Shown: positions 1 through 5,901 of the stretch, piece by piece
Layout of the letters: every line of letters starts with the position of its first letter
Numbering within the stretch: position 1 is the stretch's first letter
NCBI GenBank assembly: GCA_026416755.1
Contig: JAOAEP010000139.1
Coordinates: 1 to 8,729, forward strand
Source: a bacterium
GTDB lineage: Bacteria; Ratteibacteria; UBA8468; B48-G9; JAFGKM01
Reading direction: 5' to 3'
Length of the DNA: 8,729 nt
Notes under the pieces: model-generated
Told to the model about the DNA's origin: nothing
The model's input: the letters and a program-made list of their open reading frames with translations, nothing else
Database searches by the model: none
Made by a program: the position numbers and the translations under genes

Positions 1-927
1 ATTTTATTTACTCCAATAATAGGTTTAATAACTATCAATTCTTTCATTTCAATATTTATACCATTATTTGCTTTTCCTTTAAATTTAATTACTAATATTT
101 TTTTAAAAGTCCTTGTCTTTATATCAAATATCTCTTGCAAAATAAATATTTATTTTCCTATATTTTTTCTCTTGCTTTATTATTTCTTAATTTTAAATTT
201 TTTATTTCTCTTGAGGAAACAACAAAAAATAATTGGAATGGGGTTAGTGGTTCTATCTCTCCTTTTTTATATTAATTTAAAAAGAAATAAAGAAGAAGAG
301 ATTATTTTCTTTTCTACAAAAAATCCTTTTGTTTTAATTCATTCTGGTGAAAAGGGACTTCTTGTTCTCTCAAGTAAAATAGAAAATCCTAACTTTTATA
401 AAAATACAATTTCTAAGATGTTACGGGAAGAAAAAATTAAAGTTGAAAAGATTATTTTCATAGGAGATAAATTTTTAGAAAATTTAATTTTTACATCAAA
501 ATTCTGTAAAATTATGTATTTACCAAAATCAGTCTTAAGTCCTCCTTTAAATCAAAACAAAAATATATTTTGCTGGGAAGAAGAAAAAAATGTCATTTTT
601 GATAAATTTTTAATCTCATCAATAGGAGGAAATTTGCAAATTGAGTATGATAATTTAAAGATCTTAATATTGCTTAATGAAAATTTGGCAGAAATTAATT
701 ATCCTTGTAAATATTTTTTAATATATCCTGTAAACTTTAAAAAGAATGAAAAGAACGAACAAATTTTAAATAGATTAAAACCATTTTTCTTTATTTTTCA
801 AAAAAGAATAAAAAAATTTGAAAATTTACAAAGTTTGTGTAAAAATTATTACCTAAATAACTCTTGTGTAATTTTAAATTTAAAATCAAAAATAATTAAG
901 TATTGGAGAGATAATGGAAAATATTGA
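1..927 (+). CDS. ComEC/Rec2-like competence membrane protein, C-terminal part (5' end outside window)
   Basis: The reading frame is open from base 1 to the TGA at 925-927, so 308 residues of a larger protein are visible. ComEC/Rec2 proteins form the inner-membrane channel that takes up single-stranded DNA in natural transformation. Visible residues 1-44 and 52-92 are hydrophobic and give about three or four membrane segments. The first carries an Asn and Pro arrangement (N13, P21, P26) resembling the late part of the ComEC competence domain. After a basic turn (residues 93-100) comes a soluble tail of about 200 residues. It begins with a strand-rich stretch (IIFFSTKNPFVLIHSGEKG) that aligns in shape with the start of the ComEC metallo-beta-lactamase-like domain. 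The metal-ligand motifs are absent and the visible part has only one His (H114). Degenerate tails of this sort occur in some ComEC proteins, for example in Bacteroidetes. The family call rests on topology and weak motif similarity; an unrelated polytopic membrane protein is possible. Confidence 0.5.
   Translation: MLFTPIIGLITINSFISIFIPLFAFPLNLITNIFLKVLVFISNISCKINIYFPIFFLLLYYFLILNFLFLLRKQQKIIGMGLVVLSLLFYINLKRNKEEEIIFFSTKNPFVLIHSGEKGLLVLSSKIENPNFYKNTISKMLREEKIKVEKIIFIGDKFLENLIFTSKFCKIMYLPKSVLSPPLNQNKNIFCWEEEKNVIFDKFLISSIGGNLQIEYDNLKILILLNENLAEINYPCKYFLIYPVNFKKNEKNEQILNRLKPFFFIFQKRIKKFENLQSLCKNYYLNNSCVILNLKSKIIKYWRDNGKY
905..908 (+). promoter_or_regulatory. Ribosome binding site GGAG inside the end of the ComEC-like gene
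   Basis: GGAG lies 5 nt before the ATG at 914. It falls within the last codons of the upstream reading frame, supporting the overlapping start and translational coupling of the two genes. Confidence 0.6.
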
Positions 928-1231
928 AAAAATAAAAAAGGCAGAAGAGGAAAGTGAAAAAATTATAAAAGATGCTGAAAGAAAAGTAAAAGAAATGTTT
1001 GATATTATTGAAGATGAAGTTGAAAGGGAAAGAGAAAAAAATGAGAAAAAAATTTTAGAGGAGATAAAAGTTTATAAAAAATTAAAAGATGAAGAAAAAA
1101 GTGAGAAATTAAAACAACTTAAAAAACAAAAAGAGGAAATTTTAACAAAAATGAATGAGAAAGAATATAAAATAGATGAAATTGCTGAAAAAATATGGGA
1201 GAAAATTAAAAAAAATATTATGCAGGAATAA
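914..1231 (+). CDS. Small charged coiled-coil protein, V/A-type ATPase subunit G/H-like
   Basis: This 105-residue protein is almost entirely Lys, Glu and hydrophobic heptads, with no membrane segment, Pro or Cys. The opening (IKKAEEESEKIIKDAERKVK, residues 7-26) resembles the peripheral-stalk subunit H/G of V/A-type ATPases and, more loosely, the b subunit of F-type ATPases. The end (KIDEIAEKIWEKIKK, residues 86-100) resembles the short C-terminal helix of that subunit. The length matches the H subunit, which is usually about 100-110 residues. The ATG at 914 lies inside the end of the upstream ComEC-like gene (14-nt overlap, different frame) and is preceded by GGAG at 905-908 with 5-nt spacing, so the two are probably co-translated. 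No other ATPase subunit follows; the gene instead runs 14 nt into the tail of the convergent cyclase gene. A generic coiled-coil protein is the main alternative, because low-complexity helices match many families. Confidence 0.5.
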   Translation: MENIEKIKKAEEESEKIIKDAERKVKEMFDIIEDEVEREREKNEKKILEEIKVYKKLKDEEKSEKLKQLKKQKEEILTKMNEKEYKIDEIAEKIWEKIKKNIMQE

Positions 1232-2411
1232 CTCTATCCTTTCCCTCTGCTTTAGCTTTATACAATGCATTGTCTGCTTTCTTTATAATCTCACTCGTTG
1301 TACTTCCATCTTCTGGATAAGAGGCAACTCCAAAACTTATAGTTAAATCTCCATTTGGTTGATTTTCTTCATAAGGGAATTTAAATTCTTTTACCGCTTT
1401 TCTAAGTTTTTCACAAATTTTTAATGCATTTTCTTTTGATGTTTCAGGAAATATTATAATAAACTCCTCCCCTCCATATCTTGCAACAATATCAGAACCT
1501 TTTACATTCCTTTTCAATATTTCACCTATTGTTCTTAAAACATTATCACCTGCTGGATGTCCATTTTTATCATTATAAAATTTGAAAAAATCTACATCAC
1601 CCATAGCGACTGAAAGAGGAGTATAATTTGCTTGACATTTTGAAAGAATTTCTGAAAAAAGTTTTTCAAAATGCCTTCTATTATACAATTGAGTTAATCC
1701 ATCAGTAATTGAAAGAATTTTTGTTTTGTTTAAAAGTTCAGCATTTTCGATCATCAATGAGATAGGAAAAGAAACCATTCTGATTAGATTTAAATCTTTC
1801 AGAGTAAACTTTCTATCTTTTTTAGAAAGTACTCCAAGTACTCCTATAATTATTCTTTTCTGATGTAAACCACAGAGAATAAATGAAGTAACACCAATAT
1901 CAGAAAGAAACTTATATTGAGAAAAAGAAGAAACATTATTTACAAGAATAGGCCTTCCTTTAACAGTTAATTCTTCTATCAATGTTTCTGGTAGTTCTAT
2001 ATTTTCACCCTTTATACTCATTTTATATCTGTCACCAAAAAGAGTAATTACAATAGTTTCCTCCTTAAAAAGATTTTTTAAAGTATCAAGAATCCTCTCT
2101 ATTACATCATCAATTGTCATATCCTCTCCAAAAGTTTCTATTATTTCTGTAATTGTAGATAAAAACGTAGATTCCATTTTATAATCTGAAATTATTAGGT
2201 CTTTCCTTTGATTTTCTCTTTCTAAAAATTCAATTTTATCTGATAAATTGAATCCATAAATGATATCAATAACAATAATAAATGCAAGAATTATATTTAA
2301 AGAAATAATATAAAACTCTGAAGAAAAATGTATTTCTTGGAGGTATGAAATATTGGTGTAGAAAAGAAAAATAACTATAAATAAAAAAATTAAATTCCTT
2401 AAAAACCTCAT
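1218..2411 (-). CDS. Membrane-anchored GAF-GGDEF diguanylate cyclase
   Basis: This 397-residue protein is predicted to make the second messenger c-di-GMP from two GTP. Two membrane segments lie near residues 5-23 and 33-54 with a very short loop between them, so the catalytic part should be cytoplasmic. A short linker helix (about 56-80) leads to a GAF-like sensor domain (about 85-225) and then a GGDEF domain (about 233-397). The catalytic domain has DGLTQLYNRRHF (237-248), the metal-binding Asp in GDVDFFKFYND (D272), NGHPAGD (283-289) and an intact active-site RYGGEEF (311-317), so it should be active. The product-inhibition site, normally RxxD, reads KGSD (304-307). The cyclase start lies only 9 nt after the rplT stop and has only a weak GAG upstream, which suggests translation coupled to rplT. 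Its 3' end overlaps the convergent coiled-coil gene by 14 nt. The signal sensed by the GAF domain cannot be read from the sequence. Confidence 0.92.
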   Translation of the reverse strand: MRFLRNLIFLFIVIFLFYTNISYLQEIHFSSEFYIISLNIILAFIIVIDIIYGFNLSDKIEFLERENQRKDLIISDYKMESTFLSTITEIIETFGEDMTIDDVIERILDTLKNLFKEETIVITLFGDRYKMSIKGENIELPETLIEELTVKGRPILVNNVSSFSQYKFLSDIGVTSFILCGLHQKRIIIGVLGVLSKKDRKFTLKDLNLIRMVSFPISLMIENAELLNKTKILSITDGLTQLYNRRHFEKLFSEILSKCQANYTPLSVAMGDVDFFKFYNDKNGHPAGDNVLRTIGEILKRNVKGSDIVARYGGEEFIIIFPETSKENALKICEKLRKAVKEFKFPYEENQPNGDLTISFGVASYPEDGSTTSEIIKKADNALYKAKAEGKDRVIPA

Positions 2412-2420
2412 AACTTAACT

Positions 2421-2771
2421 CTATTTTTCTTTTATCTGGCTAACTAAGGAAGAGAATTCTTCAGGATGATTAAAAGCAATATCTGCAAGAGATTTTCTAT
2501 TTAAGTTTATACCAAGTTTTTTAAGCCCGTTTATAAATCTGTTATAAGAAATCCCATGTGATTTACATGCAGCAGAAATTCTAACAATCCATAATCTTCT
2601 GAAATCCCTTTTCTTTTTTCTTCTATGCATAAATGCATACGTCAAACCTTTTTCTGAAAATTCTTTTGCTCTTTTGAAAAGTTTTGACCTCCCCTGTCTA
2701 TATCCTTTTGCTCTTTTCAAAACTTTTTTTCTTCTCTTTCTTGAACTTGGTGAATTTTTCGTTCTTGGCAT
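2421..2771 (-). CDS. rplT: 50S ribosomal protein L20
   Basis: This is a complete 116-residue L20, the usual length. L20 binds 23S rRNA early in large-subunit assembly, and in several bacteria it represses its own operon by binding the mRNA. Family signatures are clear: the basic N-terminal helix (KKVLKRAKGYRQGRSKLFKRA, with K22-Y24 and the GRSKLF segment), the core KKKRDFRRLWIVRISAA (52-68), and the C-terminal SYNRFINGLKKLGINLNRK (75-93). The opening MPRTKNSPSSRKRR differs from the common MPRVKRG form. The ATG is preceded by GGAG at 2778-2781 with 6-nt spacing. It lies 20 nt after rpmI and 9 nt before the diguanylate cyclase, in the same orientation. Confidence 0.98.
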   Translation of the reverse strand: MPRTKNSPSSRKRRKKVLKRAKGYRQGRSKLFKRAKEFSEKGLTYAFMHRRKKKRDFRRLWIVRISAACKSHGISYNRFINGLKKLGINLNRKSLADIAFNHPEEFSSLVSQIKEK

Positions 2772-2791
2772 TTTTTTCTCCTTTTTTAAAT

Positions 2792-2995
2792 TTATCTACT
2801 ATATGGTAATAATCTTTTAATTGTTCTTATATCGCCTTTATTTTTCAAAACTTGTGATTTTTTAATCCTTCTTTTTCTTTTAGAACTTTTTTTAGAAAGT
2901 AAATGACTTCCCCCTGCACCATAATGTAGTACTTTCCCTGTTTTTGTAATTTTAAATCTTTTGGCAACTGATTTTTTTGTTTTAAGTTTTCCCAT
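2792..2995 (-). CDS. rpmI: 50S ribosomal protein L35
   Basis: This is a complete 67-residue L35, a small, very basic protein of the large ribosomal subunit. It shows the family pattern: KLKTKKSVAKRFKITKTGK at the start (3-21), then the HLL motif followed by KKSSKRKRR (31-43), and a C-terminal RTIKRLLPY (57-65). The start ATG overlaps the last codons of infC by 14 nt in another frame. A strong AAAGGAG sits at 3002-3008 with 6-nt spacing, inside infC. This is the standard infC-rpmI-rplT order. Confidence 0.97.
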   Translation of the reverse strand: MGKLKTKKSVAKRFKITKTGKVLHYGAGGSHLLSKKSSKRKRRIKKSQVLKNKGDIRTIKRLLPYSR

Positions 2996-3533
2996 TTTTA
3001 TCTCCTTTCACATCTATCGGTATAAAAGTTACACTTAATCTTACGCCTTCAAATTTAGGTGCTCTATCAATTTTACCATACTCAGCAAGTTCTTTTATTA
3101 ATCTTTCAAGTAATGCATATCCTCTCTCTTTATATAATATTTCTCTTCCCTTGTAAAAAACACTTACTTTTACTCTATGCCCTTCTTTTAAAAAATTCTC
3201 AATATGTTGTTTTTTAAATTTGTAATCATGTTCACTTGTTTCAGGAGTAAACCTTATTTCTTTTGTCTGTACAACTCTTTGTCTCCTTTTTATTTCTTTT
3301 TCTTTTTTCTTCTGTTCATATAAAAATCTTTTAAAATCCAGTATTCTACATACTGGTATAGAATTATCAGGTACTATTTCCACTAAATCAAGATTTTTCT
3401 CTTTAGCAATATTTAATGCATCTTTTATATCAAATATTCCTAATTGAGTTCCTTTTTCATCTATTACTCTTACTTTGGGACTTTTTATCTGATAATTTAC
3501 TCTATACTTCCTTTCTTTACTTTCACGCCCGAT
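2982..3533 (-). CDS. infC: Translation initiation factor IF-3, with a predicted AUC start codon
   Basis: IF-3 binds the 30S subunit, keeps it apart from 50S and rejects wrong start codons and initiator tRNA mismatches. The frame encodes the full two-domain protein. The N-terminal domain has YRVNYQIKSPKVRVID (10-25), GTQLGIF, LDLVEIVPDNSIPVCRIL and a DFKRFLYEQKKKEKE linker. The C-terminal domain has TKEIRF, HDYKFKKQHIENFLKEGHRVK, FYKGREI and RLIKELAEYGKID. No ATG, GTG or TTG lies in frame between the upstream TGA (3555-3557) and the GTG at 3381-3383. That GTG is inside the conserved N-terminal domain and would remove about 50 essential residues. The best start is the ATC at 3531-3533, 5 nt after AAGGAG (3539-3544), giving 183 residues, close to the family norm. 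The E. coli infC gene starts with AUU, a codon IF-3 itself discriminates against, giving autoregulation; the same logic is inferred here. The adjacent ATC at 3534-3536 is possible but too close to the Shine-Dalgarno. Confidence 0.93.
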   Translation of the reverse strand: MGRESKERKYRVNYQIKSPKVRVIDEKGTQLGIFDIKDALNIAKEKNLDLVEIVPDNSIPVCRILDFKRFLYEQKKKEKEIKRRQRVVQTKEIRFTPETSEHDYKFKKQHIENFLKEGHRVKVSVFYKGREILYKERGYALLERLIKELAEYGKIDRAPKFEGVRLSVTFIPIDVKGDKNGKT

Positions 3534-3538
3534 GATAT

Positions 3539-3544
3539 CTCCTT
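3539..3544 (-). promoter_or_regulatory. Shine-Dalgarno AAGGAG that fixes the non-standard infC start
   Basis: Read on the minus strand, AAGGAG is followed by five bases (ATATC) and then ATC at 3531-3533. This is the only good ribosome site ahead of the conserved IF-3 N-terminus, and it points to AUC as the initiation codon. The three-codon frame ATG-AAA-AGT-TAA just upstream (3547-3558) is out of frame with infC. Confidence 0.65.
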
Positions 3545-3591
3545 TTTTAACTTTTCATAAGTTTTTATTAAATCTATACACCACAAATAAT

Positions 3592-3619
3592 ATTTTAACC
3601 TTTTTTGTATAATTTGCAA
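3592..3619 (-). promoter_or_regulatory. Candidate sigma-70-type promoter for infC-rpmI-rplT-cyclase
   Basis: On the minus strand a TTGCAA -35 hexamer (3614-3619) is followed after 16 bp by a TAAAAT -10 hexamer (3592-3597). Transcription would start near 3585 and leave a leader of about 50 nt before infC. Hexamers of this quality arise by chance in such AT-rich DNA, so the site is only a candidate. It is supported by its position in the divergent gap ahead of the operon. Confidence 0.4.
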
Positions 3620-3651
3620 ATTTTAAAATCTTTCTATTTTCCCTAAGATAG

Positions 3652-3659
3652 TATACAAT
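3652..3659 (+). promoter_or_regulatory. Weak candidate -10 element for apbE
   Basis: The TATACAAT stretch contains TACAAT (3654-3659), a fair -10 hexamer about 12 bp before the apbE ATG. No convincing -35 lies at the proper distance. A perfect TATAAT at 3608-3613 on the same strand is an alternative -10, also without a clear -35. Confidence 0.2.
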
Positions 3660-3671
3660 TTTATTAGAGAA

Positions 3672-4634
3672 ATGAAAAATAAAATTCTTTTATTTTTTAT
3701 AATTCAAAATCTTTTTTGTTTTTCTAAAGATCTTGTATTTATTAATAAAACTGAATTTTTACTTGATACTTTTTTTGAAATAAAAATTGAAAATTCAAAA
3801 AATTCTGAAAAATTTATTGAAGAAGGTTTTGAACTTGCTAAAAAACTTGAAGAAAAATTAAGTATTTTTAAAGAAAAAAGCGAAGTTTCTATGTTAAATA
3901 AAGAAAAAATTTTAAAAGTATCTCCTGAAGTTCTTGAAGTGATTAAAAAATCAATTTATATATCTAAAATTACAGAAGGAGCATTTGATATAACTTGTAA
4001 ACCATTAATTGATTTATATAAGAAGAAAAGTAAAAAAGGCACATTACCAACTGAAAAAGAAATTAAAGAAACTATTAGAAAAATTGGTTGGGAAAAAATA
4101 AGAATTGATGGAGATAGGATAATACTTGATAAAGAAATGGAAATAGATCTTGGAGGCATTGCAAAGGGTTTCATTGTGGATAAAGTAAGTGAATTTCTTA
4201 AAAAATGTGGAATTAAAAATGGCCTTATAAATGCAGGTGGAGAAATTTATTGTTGGGGTTTAAATGAAAAAAAGAAAAAGTGGAAAATAGGTATAGAAAA
4301 CCCTTTTGAAGAAGGAGGAATAATAGAAAGTTTTACTTTAACAGATAAAGGAATTGCAACCAGTGGAAATTATAAGAGATATTTAAAACTAAAGGATAAA
4401 AAGATAGGTCATATATTTAATCCCAAAACTGGTTTACCAGTAGAAGAAATTCCTGTGAGTGTTACAGTAATCGCTTCCAACTGTACGATAGCAGATGGAC
4501 TGGCTACAGGTATTTTTGTACTTGGGATAGAAAAAGGTATAAATATTGTTGAGAATTTAGAAAATGTTGAATGTTTAATTATAGATAAAAATAAAAAAAT
4601 TTATAAATCTTCAAAATTCCCATCCAATTTTTGA
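3672..4634 (+). CDS. apbE: FAD:protein FMN transferase, ApbE family, exported
   Basis: ApbE enzymes use FAD to attach FMN covalently to a Thr or Ser of target proteins outside the cytoplasmic membrane, such as RnfG/RnfD and NqrB/NqrC subunits or FMN-binding-domain proteins. This complete protein has 320 residues. Residues 1-18 form a signal peptide with a hydrophobic core (ILLFFIIQNLF). A Cys at 16 is present but the surrounding residues do not make a good lipobox. Family motifs follow: LLDTFFEI (30-37), GAFDIT (103-108), DLGGIAKGFIVDK (159-171), GLINAGGEIYCWG (184-196), IATSGNYKRY (228-237), HIFNPKTGLPV (247-257) and the metal-binding region TIADGLATGIFVLG (272-285). The Shine-Dalgarno is weak (GAG at 3667-3669, 2 nt from the ATG), but the signal peptide supports this start. 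The gene is divergent from infC and stops 4 bp from the end of the convergent lysA. No flavoprotein substrate is encoded in the window. Confidence 0.94.
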   Translation: MKNKILLFFIIQNLFCFSKDLVFINKTEFLLDTFFEIKIENSKNSEKFIEEGFELAKKLEEKLSIFKEKSEVSMLNKEKILKVSPEVLEVIKKSIYISKITEGAFDITCKPLIDLYKKKSKKGTLPTEKEIKETIRKIGWEKIRIDGDRIILDKEMEIDLGGIAKGFIVDKVSEFLKKCGIKNGLINAGGEIYCWGLNEKKKKWKIGIENPFEEGGIIESFTLTDKGIATSGNYKRYLKLKDKKIGHIFNPKTGLPVEEIPVSVTVIASNCTIADGLATGIFVLGIEKGINIVENLENVECLIIDKNKKIYKSSKFPSNF

Positions 4635-4638
4635 TTTT

Positions 4639-5901
4639 TCATACATTTTCAAGATCAAAAAGACCCTTATACGTCTCTCTTTTTCTAATAAGAAAAAATT
4701 TTTTATCTTTTACAATCACTTCTGCTGGTCTTAATCTTAAATTATAATTTGAAGACATTGAAAAACCATAAGCACCTGCACTCATAATTGCTAAATAATC
4801 CCCTGGCTTTATATTTTCTGAAAACTCCCTCTCTTTTCCAAAATAATCACCTGTTTCACAAATAGGTCCCACTACATCAAACTTCTTTTTATCTCCTTTT
4901 TTTATTTTCAATGGATAAATCAAATGATAACTTCCATAAAAAGATGGTCTTATAAGGTCATTCATTCCTGCATCAACAATTATAAAATTTTTTAATTGTT
5001 TACATTTAACATAAAGAACTCTTGTAATTAAAACACCACTATTTCCAACAATAAATCTTCCTGGTTCAAGGATAATTGTCTTTAAGTCCATATATTTCAA
5101 AGATTCCTTAATTTTTTCACCAAATTTTTCTATAGGTTGAACTTTGTCTTCATATCTATAAGGAATCCCAAAACCACCTCCAATGTCAAGAATTTCTGGA
5201 TTAAATCTGGTCTTATAACAAAATTCTTTTACCTTTTCAATTGCTTTTATATAAGGTGAAACTTCTTTTATCTGAGAACCAAGATGAAAATGTATCCCTT
5301 TTATTTTTACAAAATAAAATTTCCTTTTTAAAATCTCTTCAGCAATATCAAAGTCAATTCCAAACTTATTTTCCATTTTTGACGTTTTTATATAATGATG
5401 TGTTTCAACATCTATATCTAAATTCAATCTTAAATTAACATAAACCTCTCTTTTATATTTTTTCCCATATTTCTCAATAATATCAATTTCTTCTTCATTC
5501 TCAACATTAAAACAGTAAATATTCTTTTTAACAGCAAATTCTATTTCACTTTCTTTTTTTCCTACACCTGCAAAAACAATATCTGATGGAGAAAATCCAG
5601 CAAGTAAAACTTTCCTTATTTCACCTTCTGAAACAACATCTGCACCCAATCCATTTCTTTTTATTATCTTTAAAATATAAAGATTAGGATTTGATTTAAC
5701 TGAAAAACATATTTTAATCGGTAGTCCTGAAAAAGCCTCTTTGATTTTTTTTATTTGAGAAATAAGAAAATTATAACTGTAAACATAAATTGGTGTTTCA
5801 AATTTTTCGGCGATTTTTTCCCCCTCTACTTCTTCAATATAGAAACTTCCTTTTCTAAAACTAAAATACGGTCCAAAAATTTCTTTAATTTTTTCTTCCA
5901 T
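4639..5901 (-). CDS. lysA: Diaminopimelate decarboxylase
   Basis: This PLP enzyme removes CO2 from meso-2,6-diaminopimelate to give lysine, the last step of the pathway, in the cytoplasm. The protein is full length at 420 residues. It has the alanine-racemase-fold barrel with the PLP lysine in CFSVKSNPN (K69), GADVVSEGE (86-94), HFHLGSQI (204-211), the phosphate-binding DIGGGFGIPY (239-248) and EPGRF (279-283). The C-terminal sheet domain follows, with DAGMNDLIRP (310-319), the catalytic Cys in GPICETGD (345-352) and GAYGFSMSSNYN (376-387). The ATG at 5901 lies 76 nt inside the end of argH. It is backed by a strong AAAAGGAG with GGAG at 5910-5913 and 8-nt spacing, so the overlap looks genuine. 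Ornithine/arginine decarboxylases share the fold, but the GPICETGD and GAYG motifs favour the diaminopimelate enzyme. Confidence 0.96.
   Translation of the reverse strand: MEEKIKEIFGPYFSFRKGSFYIEEVEGEKIAEKFETPIYVYSYNFLISQIKKIKEAFSGLPIKICFSVKSNPNLYILKIIKRNGLGADVVSEGEIRKVLLAGFSPSDIVFAGVGKKESEIEFAVKKNIYCFNVENEEEIDIIEKYGKKYKREVYVNLRLNLDIDVETHHYIKTSKMENKFGIDFDIAEEILKRKFYFVKIKGIHFHLGSQIKEVSPYIKAIEKVKEFCYKTRFNPEILDIGGGFGIPYRYEDKVQPIEKFGEKIKESLKYMDLKTIILEPGRFIVGNSGVLITRVLYVKCKQLKNFIIVDAGMNDLIRPSFYGSYHLIYPLKIKKGDKKKFDVVGPICETGDYFGKEREFSENIKPGDYLAIMSAGAYGFSMSSNYNLRLRPAEVIVKDKKFFLIRKRETYKGLFDLENV

Larger units (their letters stand above)
3534..3671. other. Divergent intergenic region between infC and apbE
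   Basis: These 138 bp are very AT-rich and hold the infC leader with its Shine-Dalgarno, a candidate infC promoter and weak apbE promoter elements. I see no terminator hairpin, no long inverted repeat, and no structured leader large enough for a Bacillus-type L20 leader. No further gene fits here. Confidence 0.6.

Noticed and set aside
172..927. A self-standing gene starting at TTG 172
   Set aside because: The frame is open through to base 1 with hydrophobic ComEC-like sequence and no ribosome site before the TTG; it is the end of a longer gene.
2982..3383. infC beginning at the GTG at 3383 (133 residues)
   Set aside because: This would delete most of the conserved IF-3 N-terminal domain, which is encoded intact upstream in the same frame.
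3547..3558. Three-codon leader frame ATG-AAA-AGT-TAA running into the infC Shine-Dalgarno
   Set aside because: It is too short to distinguish from chance in AT-rich DNA and has no ribosome site of its own. It would be worth noting only if conserved in relatives.
3534..3600. Structured L20-binding leader upstream of infC
   Set aside because: The leader is only about 50 nt and shows no stable stem; Bacillus-type L20 leaders are much longer.
3956..4174. Open frame on the minus strand inside apbE
   Set aside because: It lies wholly within a well-supported ApbE domain and has no recognisable motif of its own; an opposite-strand shadow.
5241..5438. Open frame on the plus strand inside lysA
   Set aside because: It is opposite conserved LysA barrel sequence, with Phe/Leu-rich shadow composition and no ribosome site.
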